Shown in pieces: positions 47,710-56,966 of a DNA stretch of 64,000 bases. Position 1 is the first letter of the stretch. Each line of letters opens with the position of its first letter. This DNA is from Polynucleobacter sp. 15G-AUS-farblos. Its GTDB lineage: Bacteria; Pseudomonadota; Gammaproteobacteria; Burkholderiales; Burkholderiaceae. Under the pieces are notes generated by a model. The model had not been told where the DNA came from, did not search any database, and worked only from the letters and a program-made list of their open reading frames with translations. The stretch covers positions 372,001 to 436,000 of the forward strand of contig NZ_JACVOM010000001.1 of the NCBI RefSeq assembly GCF_018882445.1, given 5' to 3'. Position numbers and translations under genes: made by a program.

Positions 47710-48792
47710 TTATAGTTTTTTACTAAAACTATATTGGGCAAAGGCCTCTTCAGCCAAACCAAACCATTGCGCTTCCATATTTCTAAAGACGCGATAGTCC
47801 TCAAAAATCTTCTTGAACTGAGGGTTCTTCGCAGACTCTTCTGCATAAGTCTCTTCCGCCGCCTTAAAACAAGCATCGAGTACTGAAGAATTGAATTTAC
47901 GTAAGACTGCGCCGTTTTGCACAAGACGCTGGAGTGCTGGGGGATTTAGGGCATCGTATTTAGCACACATATCGTGGTGCGCCATAATGGCGGCGGCTTC
48001 CCAGGCGGCCTGATAAGAAGGGGGTAAAGAATCCCATTGCTTTTTATTGACCAAGAAAGAGAGTGCTGCTGCGCCTTCCCAAAATGCGGGGTAGTAGTAA
48101 TTTTTTGCTACCTTTGCTAGACCTAATTTTTCATCATCATAGGGGCCAACAAATTCTGCGGCATCAATCGTACCCTTCTCTAATGCTGAGTAAATTTCAC
48201 CTGCAGGAAGTTGTTGAGGGACGACGCCCAATTTAGCTAATACTTGCCCAGCAAAGCCAGCAATCCGAAATTTCAGGCCCTTTAAATCTGCAGGGGATTT
48301 AATTTCCTTACGAAACCAGCCGCCCATTTGAGTACCAGTTTGTCCACCCAGAAAATTGACGATGTTATAGCTGGCATACAGCTCGCGCATTAACTTCATG
48401 CCATTACCATGCAGCATCCAAGCAGACTGTTGACGGGCAGTCATACCAAAAGGTGCAGCAGTATCAAAAATAAAGGCGCTATTTTTTCCTAGGTAGTAAT
48501 AACCAGCAGTATGACCACACTCTACAGTGCCATTTTGAACCGCATCTAATACCTGCAGCGCTGGCACTACTTCACCAGCAGCAAATACTTTGATATTAAA
48601 TTTGCCATCTGTCGCTTTGCGTAGCGCATTAGCAAAGATTTCAGGGGTGCCGTATAAGGTGTCTAGCGATTTGGGGAAGCTCGACACTAAACGCCAATTA
48701 AGGGTTGGCAAATTTTGCCCAATGGCTGGTGCAGCTAGGGCTACAGCTCCTGCGCCTATAGTCGCTTTCTTTAAAAAGGAACGTCTTTGCAT
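47710..48792 (-). CDS. TRAP transporter solute-binding protein (DctP/TakP-like), orphan
   Basis: 360 residues. The N-terminus has a twin-arginine motif RRSFLKKA followed by a hydrophobic stretch (GAGAVALAAPAIG), so export by Tat is likely. The mature domain has DLKGLKFRIAGFAGQVLAKLGVVPQQLP, of the kind that binds carboxylates in this family; the conserved arginine is in KFRIAG. No membrane subunits (DctQ, DctM) are nearby, so they must be elsewhere. The ligand is unknown, with alpha-keto acids as a family-based guess. GGGGAG precedes the ATG. Confidence 0.88.
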   Translation of the reverse strand: MQRRSFLKKATIGAGAVALAAPAIGQNLPTLNWRLVSSFPKSLDTLYGTPEIFANALRKATDGKFNIKVFAAGEVVPALQVLDAVQNGTVECGHTAGYYYLGKNSAFIFDTAAPFGMTARQQSAWMLHGNGMKLMRELYASYNIVNFLGGQTGTQMGGWFRKEIKSPADLKGLKFRIAGFAGQVLAKLGVVPQQLPAGEIYSALEKGTIDAAEFVGPYDDEKLGLAKVAKNYYYPAFWEGAAALSFLVNKKQWDSLPPSYQAAWEAAAIMAHHDMCAKYDALNPPALQRLVQNGAVLRKFNSSVLDACFKAAEETYAEESAKNPQFKKIFEDYRVFRNMEAQWFGLAEEAFAQYSFSKKL

Positions 48793-48823
48793 TTCAATCT
48801 CCCCAATCTCTTAGATGCCTATC

Positions 48824-50170
48824 TTATTTACCGCCGATGGTCATTGAACCAATCAAAATGGAACCCGTTTCTTTAGTTCCTCGAATCAGTGTGTCACTTC
48901 CAATCATCTGGATATCCATCAGCATATCGCGCAAGTTTCCAGCAATCGTAAATTCTTCTACTGGATATTGAATCTCACCATTTTCAACCCAGTAGCCAAA
49001 CGCGCCCCGAGAATAATCCCCAGTCACATAGTTCACGCCCTGCCCCATAAGCTCTGTTACCAATAGGCCAGTACCCATCTCTTTCAGTAAGGCAGGCAAA
49101 CCACCCTTAGGCGTTTTTTTGCTATGGATTGTTAAATGGTGTGAACCACCTGCGTTGCCCGTGGTCTTCATTCCCAATTTACGCGCTGAATAGGTGGATA
49201 AAAAATATCCCTCTAAGATTCCCTTATCTACAACTGTACGAGCAGAGGTCTTAACACCTTCCTCATCAAAAGGCGCGCTTCCAGTCATGGATTTCAGATG
49301 TGGATTTTCAAATAGGCTGATGTGTTTTGGTAGCACCTGCTTACCCAGGCTATCGAGCAAGAAGCTAGAGCGGCGATACAGCGCACCTCCAGAAACTGCC
49401 TGCACCAAACCACCCAATAAACCCGCTGCTAGAGGAGCTTCAAAGATGACGGGGCAGCGACGGGTTGTAAGCGATCTTGCATTGAGGCGAGACAAGGCGC
49501 GTTGCGCAGCATATCTACCAATGGCTGCAGGATCAGCCAACTCCTCAGCAATGCGAGAACTGGAATACCAATCATCCCGCTGCATCTTGGCCTGTTTTCC
49601 AGTCTCCGTTGCGATAGGCGCACAAGAAATGTAATGCCTTGAAAATGGATAACCGCCCATAAAGCCGTGGGATGTCCCCATCATGAAATGGGCATGATGA
49701 GCTGATACAGATGCGCCATCACTATTTTGAATTTGCTTACTCACTGCAAAAGCACTGCCCTCTGCCGCTCGAGCAATTTCCACTGCTTCTGCAGAATCGA
49801 GATTCCATGGGTGAAATAAATCTAGATCTAAAGGTTTCTTTTCTAATAACTCACGCTCAGCTGGCCCGGCACAATTATCTTCAGCCGTATGTTGGGCAAT
49901 ATGGTACGCAGCCTCAACCGTAGCCCTAAGAGAAGCTTTTGAAAAATCACTCGTACTAGCATTCCCGCGACGATGTCCCAAAAAGACAGTCACGCCAACC
50001 TGTTTATCGAGACTTTGCTCGATCGTCTCAACCTCACCCTTGCGAACGGTCACAGAAAGGCCTTGGCCCTCTGAAATCTCGGCAACAGCGTCCGAAGCCC
50101 CTCTTTTTTTGGCTTCTTTAAGCATGAAATCGACGATTTCTTGGAACTGGTTAGATGTATATGTAAACAT
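48824..50170 (-). CDS. pmbA: Metalloprotease PmbA (TldE)
   Basis: The TldE partner of TldD, which together proteolyse antitoxins and peptide precursors; 448 residues. Recognisable parts are VRKGEVETIEQSLDKQVGVTVF near 37-58, and the C-terminal GLLVTELMGQGVNYVTGDYSRGAFGYWVENG region (about 365-395). tldD is not in the window. Starts 26 bp from the divergent mog, with a TATTAT hexamer ending 6 nt before its ATG. Confidence 0.93.
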   Translation of the reverse strand: MFTYTSNQFQEIVDFMLKEAKKRGASDAVAEISEGQGLSVTVRKGEVETIEQSLDKQVGVTVFLGHRRGNASTSDFSKASLRATVEAAYHIAQHTAEDNCAGPAERELLEKKPLDLDLFHPWNLDSAEAVEIARAAEGSAFAVSKQIQNSDGASVSAHHAHFMMGTSHGFMGGYPFSRHYISCAPIATETGKQAKMQRDDWYSSSRIAEELADPAAIGRYAAQRALSRLNARSLTTRRCPVIFEAPLAAGLLGGLVQAVSGGALYRRSSFLLDSLGKQVLPKHISLFENPHLKSMTGSAPFDEEGVKTSARTVVDKGILEGYFLSTYSARKLGMKTTGNAGGSHHLTIHSKKTPKGGLPALLKEMGTGLLVTELMGQGVNYVTGDYSRGAFGYWVENGEIQYPVEEFTIAGNLRDMLMDIQMIGSDTLIRGTKETGSILIGSMTIGGK

Positions 50171-50176
50171 GCCCTA

Positions 50177-50190
50177 ATAATAGCTAGAAT
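50177..50190. promoter_or_regulatory. Back-to-back -10 elements of pmbA (minus) and mog (plus)
   Basis: TATTAT on the minus strand (50182-50177) ends 6 nt before the pmbA ATG. TAGAAT on the plus strand (50185-50190) ends 6 nt before the mog ATG. Only 26 bp separate the two start codons. No good -35 is seen for either; each -35 would lie in the other gene's coding sequence. Confidence 0.5.
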
Positions 50191-50196
50191 AGAAAC

Positions 50197-50820
50197 ATGA
50201 AGCATACCGAAGCCTGGAAGCGAAGCGCTCCAAACGAAATCAAAATTGGCTTGATCTCAGTCTCCGACCGAGCCAGTAAGGGTGTTTATCAGGATGAGGG
50301 CATACCTGCCCTGCAGACTTGGCTCAAAAAGGCCTTGACCAACCCCTGCGTCTTTCATGAACGATTAATAGCCGATGAGGCAGAAATCATTACGGAAACG
50401 ATTGTTGAGCTCGTGGACGACTTGGGTTGCGACCTAGTCCTCACCACAGGCGGCACAGGGCCCTCACGTAGAGATGTCACCCCAGAGGCTACCCTAGAGG
50501 CAGGAACCCGCAGAATGCCGGGATTTGGGGAGCAAATGCGTCAAATCAGCCTGCACTTTGTTCCTACTGCGATTTTGTCTCGTCAAACCGCTGTTCTCCG
50601 AGAAATTGAGGGCCATGCTGCTTTAATCATTAATCTACCCGGCCAACCCAAGGCAATTGCTGAAACCTTGGAAGGCCTTAAAGATGCTGAAGGTAAATCG
50701 ATTGTCCCTGGCATTTTTGCCGCCGTACCTTACTGCATTGATCTGATTGGTGGGCCCTATATGGAAACTGATGAAACCGTGATAAAAGTATTCAGACCTA
50801 AGAGCGCCATTAAAAAGTAA
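50197..50820 (+). CDS. mog: Molybdopterin adenylyltransferase Mog
   Basis: Activates molybdopterin with AMP before MoeA inserts the metal; 207 residues. Motifs are IGLISVSDRASKGVYQDEG and LTTGGTGPSRRDVTPEAT. Separate from the moaA-mobA-moeA group. It ends 4 bp from the convergent orn stop, without a terminator. Confidence 0.93.
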   Translation: MKHTEAWKRSAPNEIKIGLISVSDRASKGVYQDEGIPALQTWLKKALTNPCVFHERLIADEAEIITETIVELVDDLGCDLVLTTGGTGPSRRDVTPEATLEAGTRRMPGFGEQMRQISLHFVPTAILSRQTAVLREIEGHAALIINLPGQPKAIAETLEGLKDAEGKSIVPGIFAAVPYCIDLIGGPYMETDETVIKVFRPKSAIKK

Positions 50821-50824
50821 AAAC

Positions 50825-51433
50825 TTACTGCGGTAAGGGAACAATAAATTTTTCACGGTAATACTTCAGCTCTTCAATCGACTCTTCGATATCGGCCAAG
50901 GCAGTATGTGCCTGATTTTTAGTAAATCCTTTGACTAACTCTGGATGCCAGCGCTTGCACAACTCTTTCAGAGTGGAGACGTCAATATTTCGATAATGAA
51001 AATAGGCCTCTAGTTTTGGCATGTACTTAGCCATGAAGCGTCTATCTTGACCGATCGTATTGCCACACATGGGAGCTATACCTGCTTTGATATATTGCTT
51101 TAAAAAAGCAATACACTCGGCCTCGACAGTCGCCTCATCTTGAGTTGATGCTTTTACCTTATCAATCAAACCCGAACGTCCATGGGTACCTTTATTCCAA
51201 GCATCCATGGCATCCAGAACTAAATCCTCCTGATGAACCACCCAAACCGGTGCAGTTGCGATGGTATTGAGATGGGCATCAGTGACAATGATGGCAATCT
51301 CTAAAATACGCTCAGTTTCTGGGTTTAAGCCTGACATCTCCATATCCACCCAGATCAAATGTTCGCTTGCTGGGGCAGTCTTTGGAGCAATAGGGCTACT
51401 AGTATTTGGTTGTTCGCTCATACCTGTTTTCAT
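50825..51433 (-). CDS. orn: Oligoribonuclease
   Basis: DEDDh 3'-5' exonuclease that degrades two- to five-nt RNA fragments and pGpG; 202 residues. The first acidic pair is in [13 protein letters not shown] near residue 28. [12 protein letters not shown] and [14 protein letters not shown] supply the others. The N-terminus is about 20 residues longer than in E. coli; an ATG at codon 5 is an alternative. Its start overlaps the upstream gene by 4 nt (ATGA). Confidence 0.94.
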   Translation of the reverse strand: MKTGMSEQPNTSSPIAPKTAPASEHLIWVDMEMSGLNPETERILEIAIIVTDAHLNTIATAPVWVVHQEDLVLDAMDAWNKGTHGRSGLIDKVKASTQDEATVEAECIAFLKQYIKAGIAPMCGNTIGQDRRFMAKYMPKLEAYFHYRNIDVSTLKELCKRWHPELVKGFTKNQAHTALADIEESIEELKYYREKFIVPLPQ

Positions 51434-53469
51434 TTAATGATTGATAAGAGACTACTGTAATCATCGCGCCACACGGTAAAACCCTTAGGATCTTCGATCT
51501 CTTGCGCGTTAATGAATTGAATATCCCGAAAAGCCTTCTTATCTTTACTGATTAGCGCCCATTCAGAACGATAGCCTACCTTCGTTTTTGAGGCAGCAAA
51601 GCTTACTAATTTGACATCTTGATTAAATGTATTTGCGGCAGTTTTAATAACTGGGCTCAAGTTTAGAAAGCGATTTGTAATGTGCAATGCCAAAATGCCA
51701 TCGCTCTTTAAATGCCTAAAGTAATGAGTAAATGCTTCTTGGGTAAGTAAATGAATCGGAACAGAATCGCCCGAGAAAGCATCGATTACAAGAACATCAA
51801 ACTGTTGATTTGGCTCCTGCTCTAATTGTAAGCGCGCATCACCCAAAACATACTCGATGTCGGCAGGACTCTTAGATAAAAAAGTAAAGTGCTTTTTAGC
51901 AGCATCAATCACTTGGGGATTAATTTCATAAAAGCGGTATTGATCCCCTTTGCGTGCATAACCAGCCAAGGTACCAACACCCAAACCTACTACACCTACT
52001 TTTATAGGCTGACTAGATTGAGATTTAACCAAGATGGCCTGGCCAACACCACTTTCACGAACATAGTAGGTGGTCGGCTCTTGCGCTTTTGCAGGATCAA
52101 TAAATTGATTGCCATGGCTAATTTGGCCATGTTGCATTGTTTTATAGCCATTAGCCTGATCTATATAAACTTTTAAGGTGCCATAAAAATTTCGATGACT
52201 CAACTCAATGCCAGCAATATCGTGTGAATGATCGCCAATGCGAATCACGCTAATGAGCACTAGAAAAGAGGCGATTCCTGTAACCGCAGCGATCTTTAAT
52301 TGGATATTTTTAAATTGCGCATTGGATAAAAAGACCAAGGCAACGACGATTCCTGTTAATACAATACCGATTGATAACTCGTAGTTTTCAGTAAACCAAT
52401 ATGGCGCAATGATGCCTACAAAAAAGCCGCCCATCACACCACCTACCGCCAACATCAAGTAATAAGTTGTTAAATAGCGAGAGTTAGGCTGTTGGGATGC
52501 TAGCTCGCCGTGACAGACCATACAAACAACAAAGAATGAAAACAAATTGATGCCCGTAGAAACAATCACTGGCAATTCGTTTAAGCCCAAGGTTGGCAAG
52601 TAAGCCAGAATAAAGAGCGCCGCTACCAGTAAGGGTAGAAATAACTTCCGCTGATACCAACCGCTACCCTCAAAACAAATAATGAAAGAGAGTAAATAAA
52701 GAGCTAATGGTGCAACCCAAATCATCGGGACAGGGGCAATATTTTCAGTTAAGAAGCTAGTGTCTGCCACCATTAATATGGATGGACATGCCGCCAACAA
52801 TATCCATATCATTAAACGAGAAGCAGAGGGTGCAGGAGCTGACTCTTTTTCTGCTTCTATGAGGGCAATACTATGACGATTGCGCCATGCCAAGATTGCG
52901 CAGGTCAATACAAACACCACATACAACCCAGACCAGCAATACGATTGCCACTGAGTTGGCAGCATTGGCTCAAATGCAATCGGGTAAGCCAGCAAAGCCA
53001 GCATGGATCCAAAATTAGACAAGGCAAATAAGCGGTATGGAATGCCGCCTGTACGCTCACGTGCAAACCAGGCCTGAATCAATGGACCAGTTGTAGAAAG
53101 CACGAAATAAGGTAAACCAATCGAAGCAAATAAAAGGCCCAGAATTTGAAGGGTAGGATTTTCGCTGCCGGTAGGCTTCCATATCTCACTAGCAGTTAGA
53201 GGGAGCAAAGATAAGCTAATCAATAGCAGCGCAATGTGCAAGATACTTTGCCGATAAGGGCTTAGCATTTTCACAATCCAATGCGAATAGACATAACCAA
53301 ACAGCAAGGTAGCTTGGAAAAACAGCATGCAGGTTGTCCAAACCGATGCCGAACCACCAAACCATGGCAGGATCATTTTTCCAATTAGTGGCTGCACCTG
53401 GAACAATAAAAAGGCGCTTAAAAAAATAGTAAGGCCGTATTGAAAAGTCAGTTGTAAGTTGTATTTCAT
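51430..53469 (-). CDS. Membrane-fused spermidine-synthase-like protein
   Basis: 679 residues. The first 430 contain about a dozen hydrophobic segments (for example [20 protein letters not shown]). The C-terminal 220 are a spermidine-synthase-type methyltransferase fold: [12 protein letters not shown], an acidic residue in [10 protein letters not shown], and [18 protein letters not shown]. Such fusions are common in proteobacteria, and their substrate is not established; aminopropyl transfer is not proven for them. It is coupled to orn by an ATGA overlap. Confidence 0.85.
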   Translation of the reverse strand: MKYNLQLTFQYGLTIFLSAFLLFQVQPLIGKMILPWFGGSASVWTTCMLFFQATLLFGYVYSHWIVKMLSPYRQSILHIALLLISLSLLPLTASEIWKPTGSENPTLQILGLLFASIGLPYFVLSTTGPLIQAWFARERTGGIPYRLFALSNFGSMLALLAYPIAFEPMLPTQWQSYCWSGLYVVFVLTCAILAWRNRHSIALIEAEKESAPAPSASRLMIWILLAACPSILMVADTSFLTENIAPVPMIWVAPLALYLLSFIICFEGSGWYQRKLFLPLLVAALFILAYLPTLGLNELPVIVSTGINLFSFFVVCMVCHGELASQQPNSRYLTTYYLMLAVGGVMGGFFVGIIAPYWFTENYELSIGIVLTGIVVALVFLSNAQFKNIQLKIAAVTGIASFLVLISVIRIGDHSHDIAGIELSHRNFYGTLKVYIDQANGYKTMQHGQISHGNQFIDPAKAQEPTTYYVRESGVGQAILVKSQSSQPIKVGVVGLGVGTLAGYARKGDQYRFYEINPQVIDAAKKHFTFLSKSPADIEYVLGDARLQLEQEPNQQFDVLVIDAFSGDSVPIHLLTQEAFTHYFRHLKSDGILALHITNRFLNLSPVIKTAANTFNQDVKLVSFAASKTKVGYRSEWALISKDKKAFRDIQFINAQEIEDPKGFTVWRDDYSSLLSIIK

Positions 53470-53792
53470 ATTGCTCTAGGGTGATGGTACTTTTTAATGG
53501 ACTTCATTTGGATTCATTTTTGGCCTCAGTAAGCTAGAGCAGAATAACCCTAAACAATAACTTTCCAAGCACAGGCATTTATTAGCAACAATTTTTATAG
53601 GGTTAGATTCTAATATGGGCTGAACTTATTGTATTTATAGGCTCTCAATGGCCTTTTTATTGCCATCGTTTGACCTTCTATGGATCAACCCAAGAGGATC
53701 CCAGCCAAGTCTTGAGAAACCATCCTATTTGACATGGCGACTAAAGCTACCGCTTAAGTCAGGATTGATAGATTTACAAATATAATGACCTC
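53470..53792. other. 323-bp gene-free region with inverted repeats
   Basis: No reading frame of note. It holds three inverted repeats: TGCTCTAG (53472-53479) with CTAGAGCA (53534-53541); TAACCCTA (53545-53552) with TAGGGTTA (53598-53605); ATGGC (53648-53652) with GCCAT (53662-53666). A perfect TATAAT (53781-53786) lies 6 nt before the downstream ATG. It must contain promoters for the divergent genes on both sides; a small RNA is possible but unsupported. Confidence 0.6.
53781..53786 (+). promoter_or_regulatory. -10 element of the M48 protease gene (leaderless type)
   Basis: Perfect TATAAT followed by exactly 6 nt and ATG. No good -35 at 16-18 nt. Confidence 0.5.
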
Positions 53793-55043
53793 ATGACCTT
53801 CACTATTATTTTTCTCATTGCTTTTATTGCTAGTTTTGGCCTACGCCACTGGCTTTCTCAACGTCAAATTCGTTATGTGGCACAACATCGCGATAGCGTG
53901 CCAGCCGAATTCGCTGAAAAAGTCACTTTAGCGGAACATCAAAAAGCAGCTGACTACACCATTGCCAAATTACGTTTGGGCATTTTAGAAAATGGCGTAA
54001 GCGCCATTATTCTCATTACCTTCACCTTATTGGGTGGTTTAGAGATTCTCAATCTAGCTTTACTTCAACTATTGGGTGCTGGTATTCCTCAGCAAATGGC
54101 CCTCTTGATATCGGTTGTGCTGATCTCCGGAATTCTTGACCTCCCCTTTTCTTGGTACAAGCAGTTTTATCTAGAAGAACGTTTTGGCTTTAACCGCATG
54201 AACAAAAAATTATTCTTTAGCGATATGGTGAAGGGCATTGGGGTTGGCGGTGCGATTGGCGTTCCCTTGCTATGGGTCATCCTTACTCTCATGGCTAAGG
54301 CTGGTGACTTTTGGTGGCTCTGGGCTTGGGGTGTTCTGACCGCTTTTAGTTTATTAATGCAGTGGATTTTCCCAAGCTTTATTGCGCCTTTGTTTAATAA
54401 ATTTGTCGCACTCGATGATGGTCCACTCAAAACTCAAATTGAAGCTTTACTAAAGCGCTGTGACTTTGCAAGCCAAGGCTTGTTTGTGATGGATGGTAGC
54501 AAAAGAAGTGCTCATGGCAATGCATTTTTTGCTGGCATGGGTAAAGCGAAGCGCATTGTATTTTTTGATACATTGATTGAAAAACTCAATCCAGGCGAAG
54601 TGGAAGCTGTGCTTGCCCATGAACTAGGGCATTTCAAATGCAATCATATTCGTAAGCGTCTCCTGGTCTCTTTTGCTCTGAGCTTCGGTATGTTTGCATT
54701 ACTAGGTTGGATTAGCACCAAGGTGTGGTTCTATACCAACCTAGGCGTCCTGCCTAACTTAAATGGATATAACGGCGGTCTGGCACTGACACTCTTTATG
54801 TTGGTATCACCCGTATTTAGCTTTTTCTTTACCCCTTTATCCAGCTTAGCCTCGCGTAAACATGAATATGAGGCCGATGGATTTGCTGCAGAAAAATCAT
54901 CAGCGAAAGATTTGATCTCAGCCTTGGTCAAACTCTACCAAGACAACGCATCGACCTTGACCCCAGATCCTCTGTATACCGCATTTTATAGTTCACATCC
55001 CCCTGCTCCCTTGCGTATTGCCAATTTGCAGCGCTTTCACTAG
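53793..55043 (+). CDS. M48-family membrane metalloprotease (Ste24/CAAX-protease-like)
   Basis: 416 residues with about six hydrophobic segments. The zinc motif HExxH is in VLAHELGHFKCNH, and the third ligand is the glutamate in KHEYEADGFAAEKSS. This matches Ste24-type CAAX prenyl protease homologues; bacteria lack prenylated CAAX proteins, so a membrane protein quality-control role is likely. rsgA follows 5 nt later, so the two share a message. Confidence 0.9.
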   Translation: MTFTIIFLIAFIASFGLRHWLSQRQIRYVAQHRDSVPAEFAEKVTLAEHQKAADYTIAKLRLGILENGVSAIILITFTLLGGLEILNLALLQLLGAGIPQQMALLISVVLISGILDLPFSWYKQFYLEERFGFNRMNKKLFFSDMVKGIGVGGAIGVPLLWVILTLMAKAGDFWWLWAWGVLTAFSLLMQWIFPSFIAPLFNKFVALDDGPLKTQIEALLKRCDFASQGLFVMDGSKRSAHGNAFFAGMGKAKRIVFFDTLIEKLNPGEVEAVLAHELGHFKCNHIRKRLLVSFALSFGMFALLGWISTKVWFYTNLGVLPNLNGYNGGLALTLFMLVSPVFSFFFTPLSSLASRKHEYEADGFAAEKSSAKDLISALVKLYQDNASTLTPDPLYTAFYSSHPPAPLRIANLQRFH

Positions 55044-55048
55044 AGAAT

Positions 55049-56062
55049 ATGGATTCATTTCTTGCGCTACTGACAGCTTCTTATGGAAGACACTATTTAG
55101 CGCAACGGATTACTAAGGATGCTCTTGGTAATCAGATTCTTGGTGATGAACTGATTCAGGTGAGCACACCAGCCAAGCAGCATGTTGGTGCAGTAGGTGA
55201 TCGATTATTGCTTGAGAGCACCTCCGCTGATCAGGCGCGCATTGTAGAAATTCAACCGAGAGAAAATTTGCTCTATCGCTCCGACGCATTTAAAAGCAAG
55301 TTGATTGCATCTAACGTTGATCAGATTTTGGTAGTGCTGGCAACCCAGCCTGCATTTTCACCCGACCTATTGGGAAGGGCGGTGGTTGCTGCTGAGACAA
55401 ACCAAATTGGCTTGCACATTTTGCTGAACAAAAGTGATCTAAAAGATAACATAGTGCATGCGCGCAAAATCATTGAACCCTACGTCCGCATGGGCTACCC
55501 GGTAAGTGAAGTCTCAGCAAAATTTGATGCTGAATCGATTGATGCATTGCGACCCGCCCTACAAGGCAAAGTATCTGTTTTTGTTGGCCAATCAGGTATG
55601 GGTAAGTCCAGCTTATTAAATGCCTGGGTACCTAATGCTGCAGCTCTCACTCAAGAATATTCTGTGCGATTAGATACTGGTAAACACACCACGACTGCCT
55701 GTCGTTACTTTGAGTTACCAGAATCGTGGGGGCGTGATGCAAGCGGGAGATTAGGCGCTCTGATTGACTCTCCTGGATTTCAGGAATTTGGTTTAGCTCA
55801 CATGTCTGTGAGTGAACTACAGCATGCCTTTAGAGAATTTAAAGATCTCTTAGGTAAATGCCGTTTTCATAATTGCGCCCATCAAGCTGAGCCTGACTGT
55901 GCAGTTCGAGAAGCGGTAGAAAGAAATGAAATAGCGCCAGAGAGATTGGCGCTATTCAGGCAGCTGCGTTCAGATTCAAAAACAGCGGATACGCAATTAC
56001 AGGGTATTAGCCAAGCCAAACAGCGATGGTCAGCATTAGCAACAAAGCCATCCAAGCGATAA
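55049..56062 (+). CDS. rsgA: Small ribosomal subunit biogenesis GTPase RsgA
   Basis: 337 residues, a late 30S-maturation GTPase. The G motifs are circularly permuted: NKSD first, then GQSGMGKSS, then DSPGF. An N-terminal OB domain and a C-terminal zinc knuckle (CRFHNCAHQAEPDC) complete the family. Its last 56 bp overlap the convergent CobD/CbiB-like gene. Confidence 0.96.
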   Translation: MDSFLALLTASYGRHYLAQRITKDALGNQILGDELIQVSTPAKQHVGAVGDRLLLESTSADQARIVEIQPRENLLYRSDAFKSKLIASNVDQILVVLATQPAFSPDLLGRAVVAAETNQIGLHILLNKSDLKDNIVHARKIIEPYVRMGYPVSEVSAKFDAESIDALRPALQGKVSVFVGQSGMGKSSLLNAWVPNAAALTQEYSVRLDTGKHTTTACRYFELPESWGRDASGRLGALIDSPGFQEFGLAHMSVSELQHAFREFKDLLGKCRFHNCAHQAEPDCAVREAVERNEIAPERLALFRQLRSDSKTADTQLQGISQAKQRWSALATKPSKR

Positions 56063-56966
56063 CCAAACGCCATACCAAACCGACAGCAGAACGCATGGTG
56101 CGCTCAGTAGGCTCCATACCTACTTCATAGACCAAAGGCTCACCAGCCTCAGCCATACGCAAAGCTTCATCGCTATCGGGTTCGCTTAAGGGCTCACCCA
56201 GGCGAACACCAAGTGCACCACTACCAGAAGCCAGGATTACACATGACAATGAATCGCCCCATTTCTGAGTAAGGTAACGCCAGCCATAGACGGCGCCCTC
56301 AAAATTACCCACAATGGCAAAGCCCATGGCAGTAATACGTGCAGGAATCCAATCCAATACGTAGAAGAAATGGCGCGCAGATTCACTGAGGTTAAAGTCA
56401 CCACGCTCAGACCAGCGCTGTGCCGCCGTATCAGCTAAACGGTATAAGACAACTCCAGCTGGGCCCATTGGCATCAAGAACCAAAAGAGCACACCAAAGA
56501 CATGACGATGCGAACCAATAATCGCACGCTCTAACGCTAAAGAAATCACTTCAGTTTCTGTCAGGTTAGAGGTATCTAACTCTGGTCCATACCATTCACC
56601 GAGTGCGGCGCGTGCTGCAGGCAGATCATGACTCTCGATTGCCTCATGTACCAAAGTAAATGAATGACTGAACTGACGAAATCCAAAAAAGAGATAAGCA
56701 ATGATGATGTTCCAGATGAAACCTAAAACGGGATAGGTCACCATGCAAACTACATAAATCACAAACACTAAAAAGGTCGGCAGAATAAATGCCACCATAC
56801 AAGCCATGCGTGCGCCAACTGGACTTGCACCTGCCTCTGTCTTGCCGCCGAATTCACCAGCGACCCAATCCAACCAACGAGCACTCATGCGAGCGATCCA
56901 ATGGCTAGAGGTTACCGGGCGATATTGCTCGGCAATGAGGGCGAAGAGAATGGAAAAGAAAGTCAT
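56007..56966 (-). CDS. CobD/CbiB-family membrane protein
   Basis: 319 residues, four to five membrane segments (for example MACMVAFILPTFLVFVIYVVC). Family segments are EQYRPVTSSHWIARM at the N-terminus and ALGEWYGPELDTSNLTETEVISLALERAIIGSHRHVFGVLFWFL in the middle (about residues 121-164, named here by position). CobD/CbiB attaches aminopropanol to adenosylcobyrate, but no cobalamin gene is nearby and the divergent betaproteobacterial branch may do something else. It overlaps the Nudix gene by 4 nt and rsgA by 56 bp. Confidence 0.8.
   Translation of the reverse strand: MTFFSILFALIAEQYRPVTSSHWIARMSARWLDWVAGEFGGKTEAGASPVGARMACMVAFILPTFLVFVIYVVCMVTYPVLGFIWNIIIAYLFFGFRQFSHSFTLVHEAIESHDLPAARAALGEWYGPELDTSNLTETEVISLALERAIIGSHRHVFGVLFWFLMPMGPAGVVLYRLADTAAQRWSERGDFNLSESARHFFYVLDWIPARITAMGFAIVGNFEGAVYGWRYLTQKWGDSLSCVILASGSGALGVRLGEPLSEPDSDEALRMAEAGEPLVYEVGMEPTERTMRSAVGLVWRLVIAWMALLLMLTIAVWLG

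Noticed and set aside
49194-49634. 146-codon frame antisense within pmbA
   Set aside because: Wholly within a well-supported gene; no ribosome binding site or family features.
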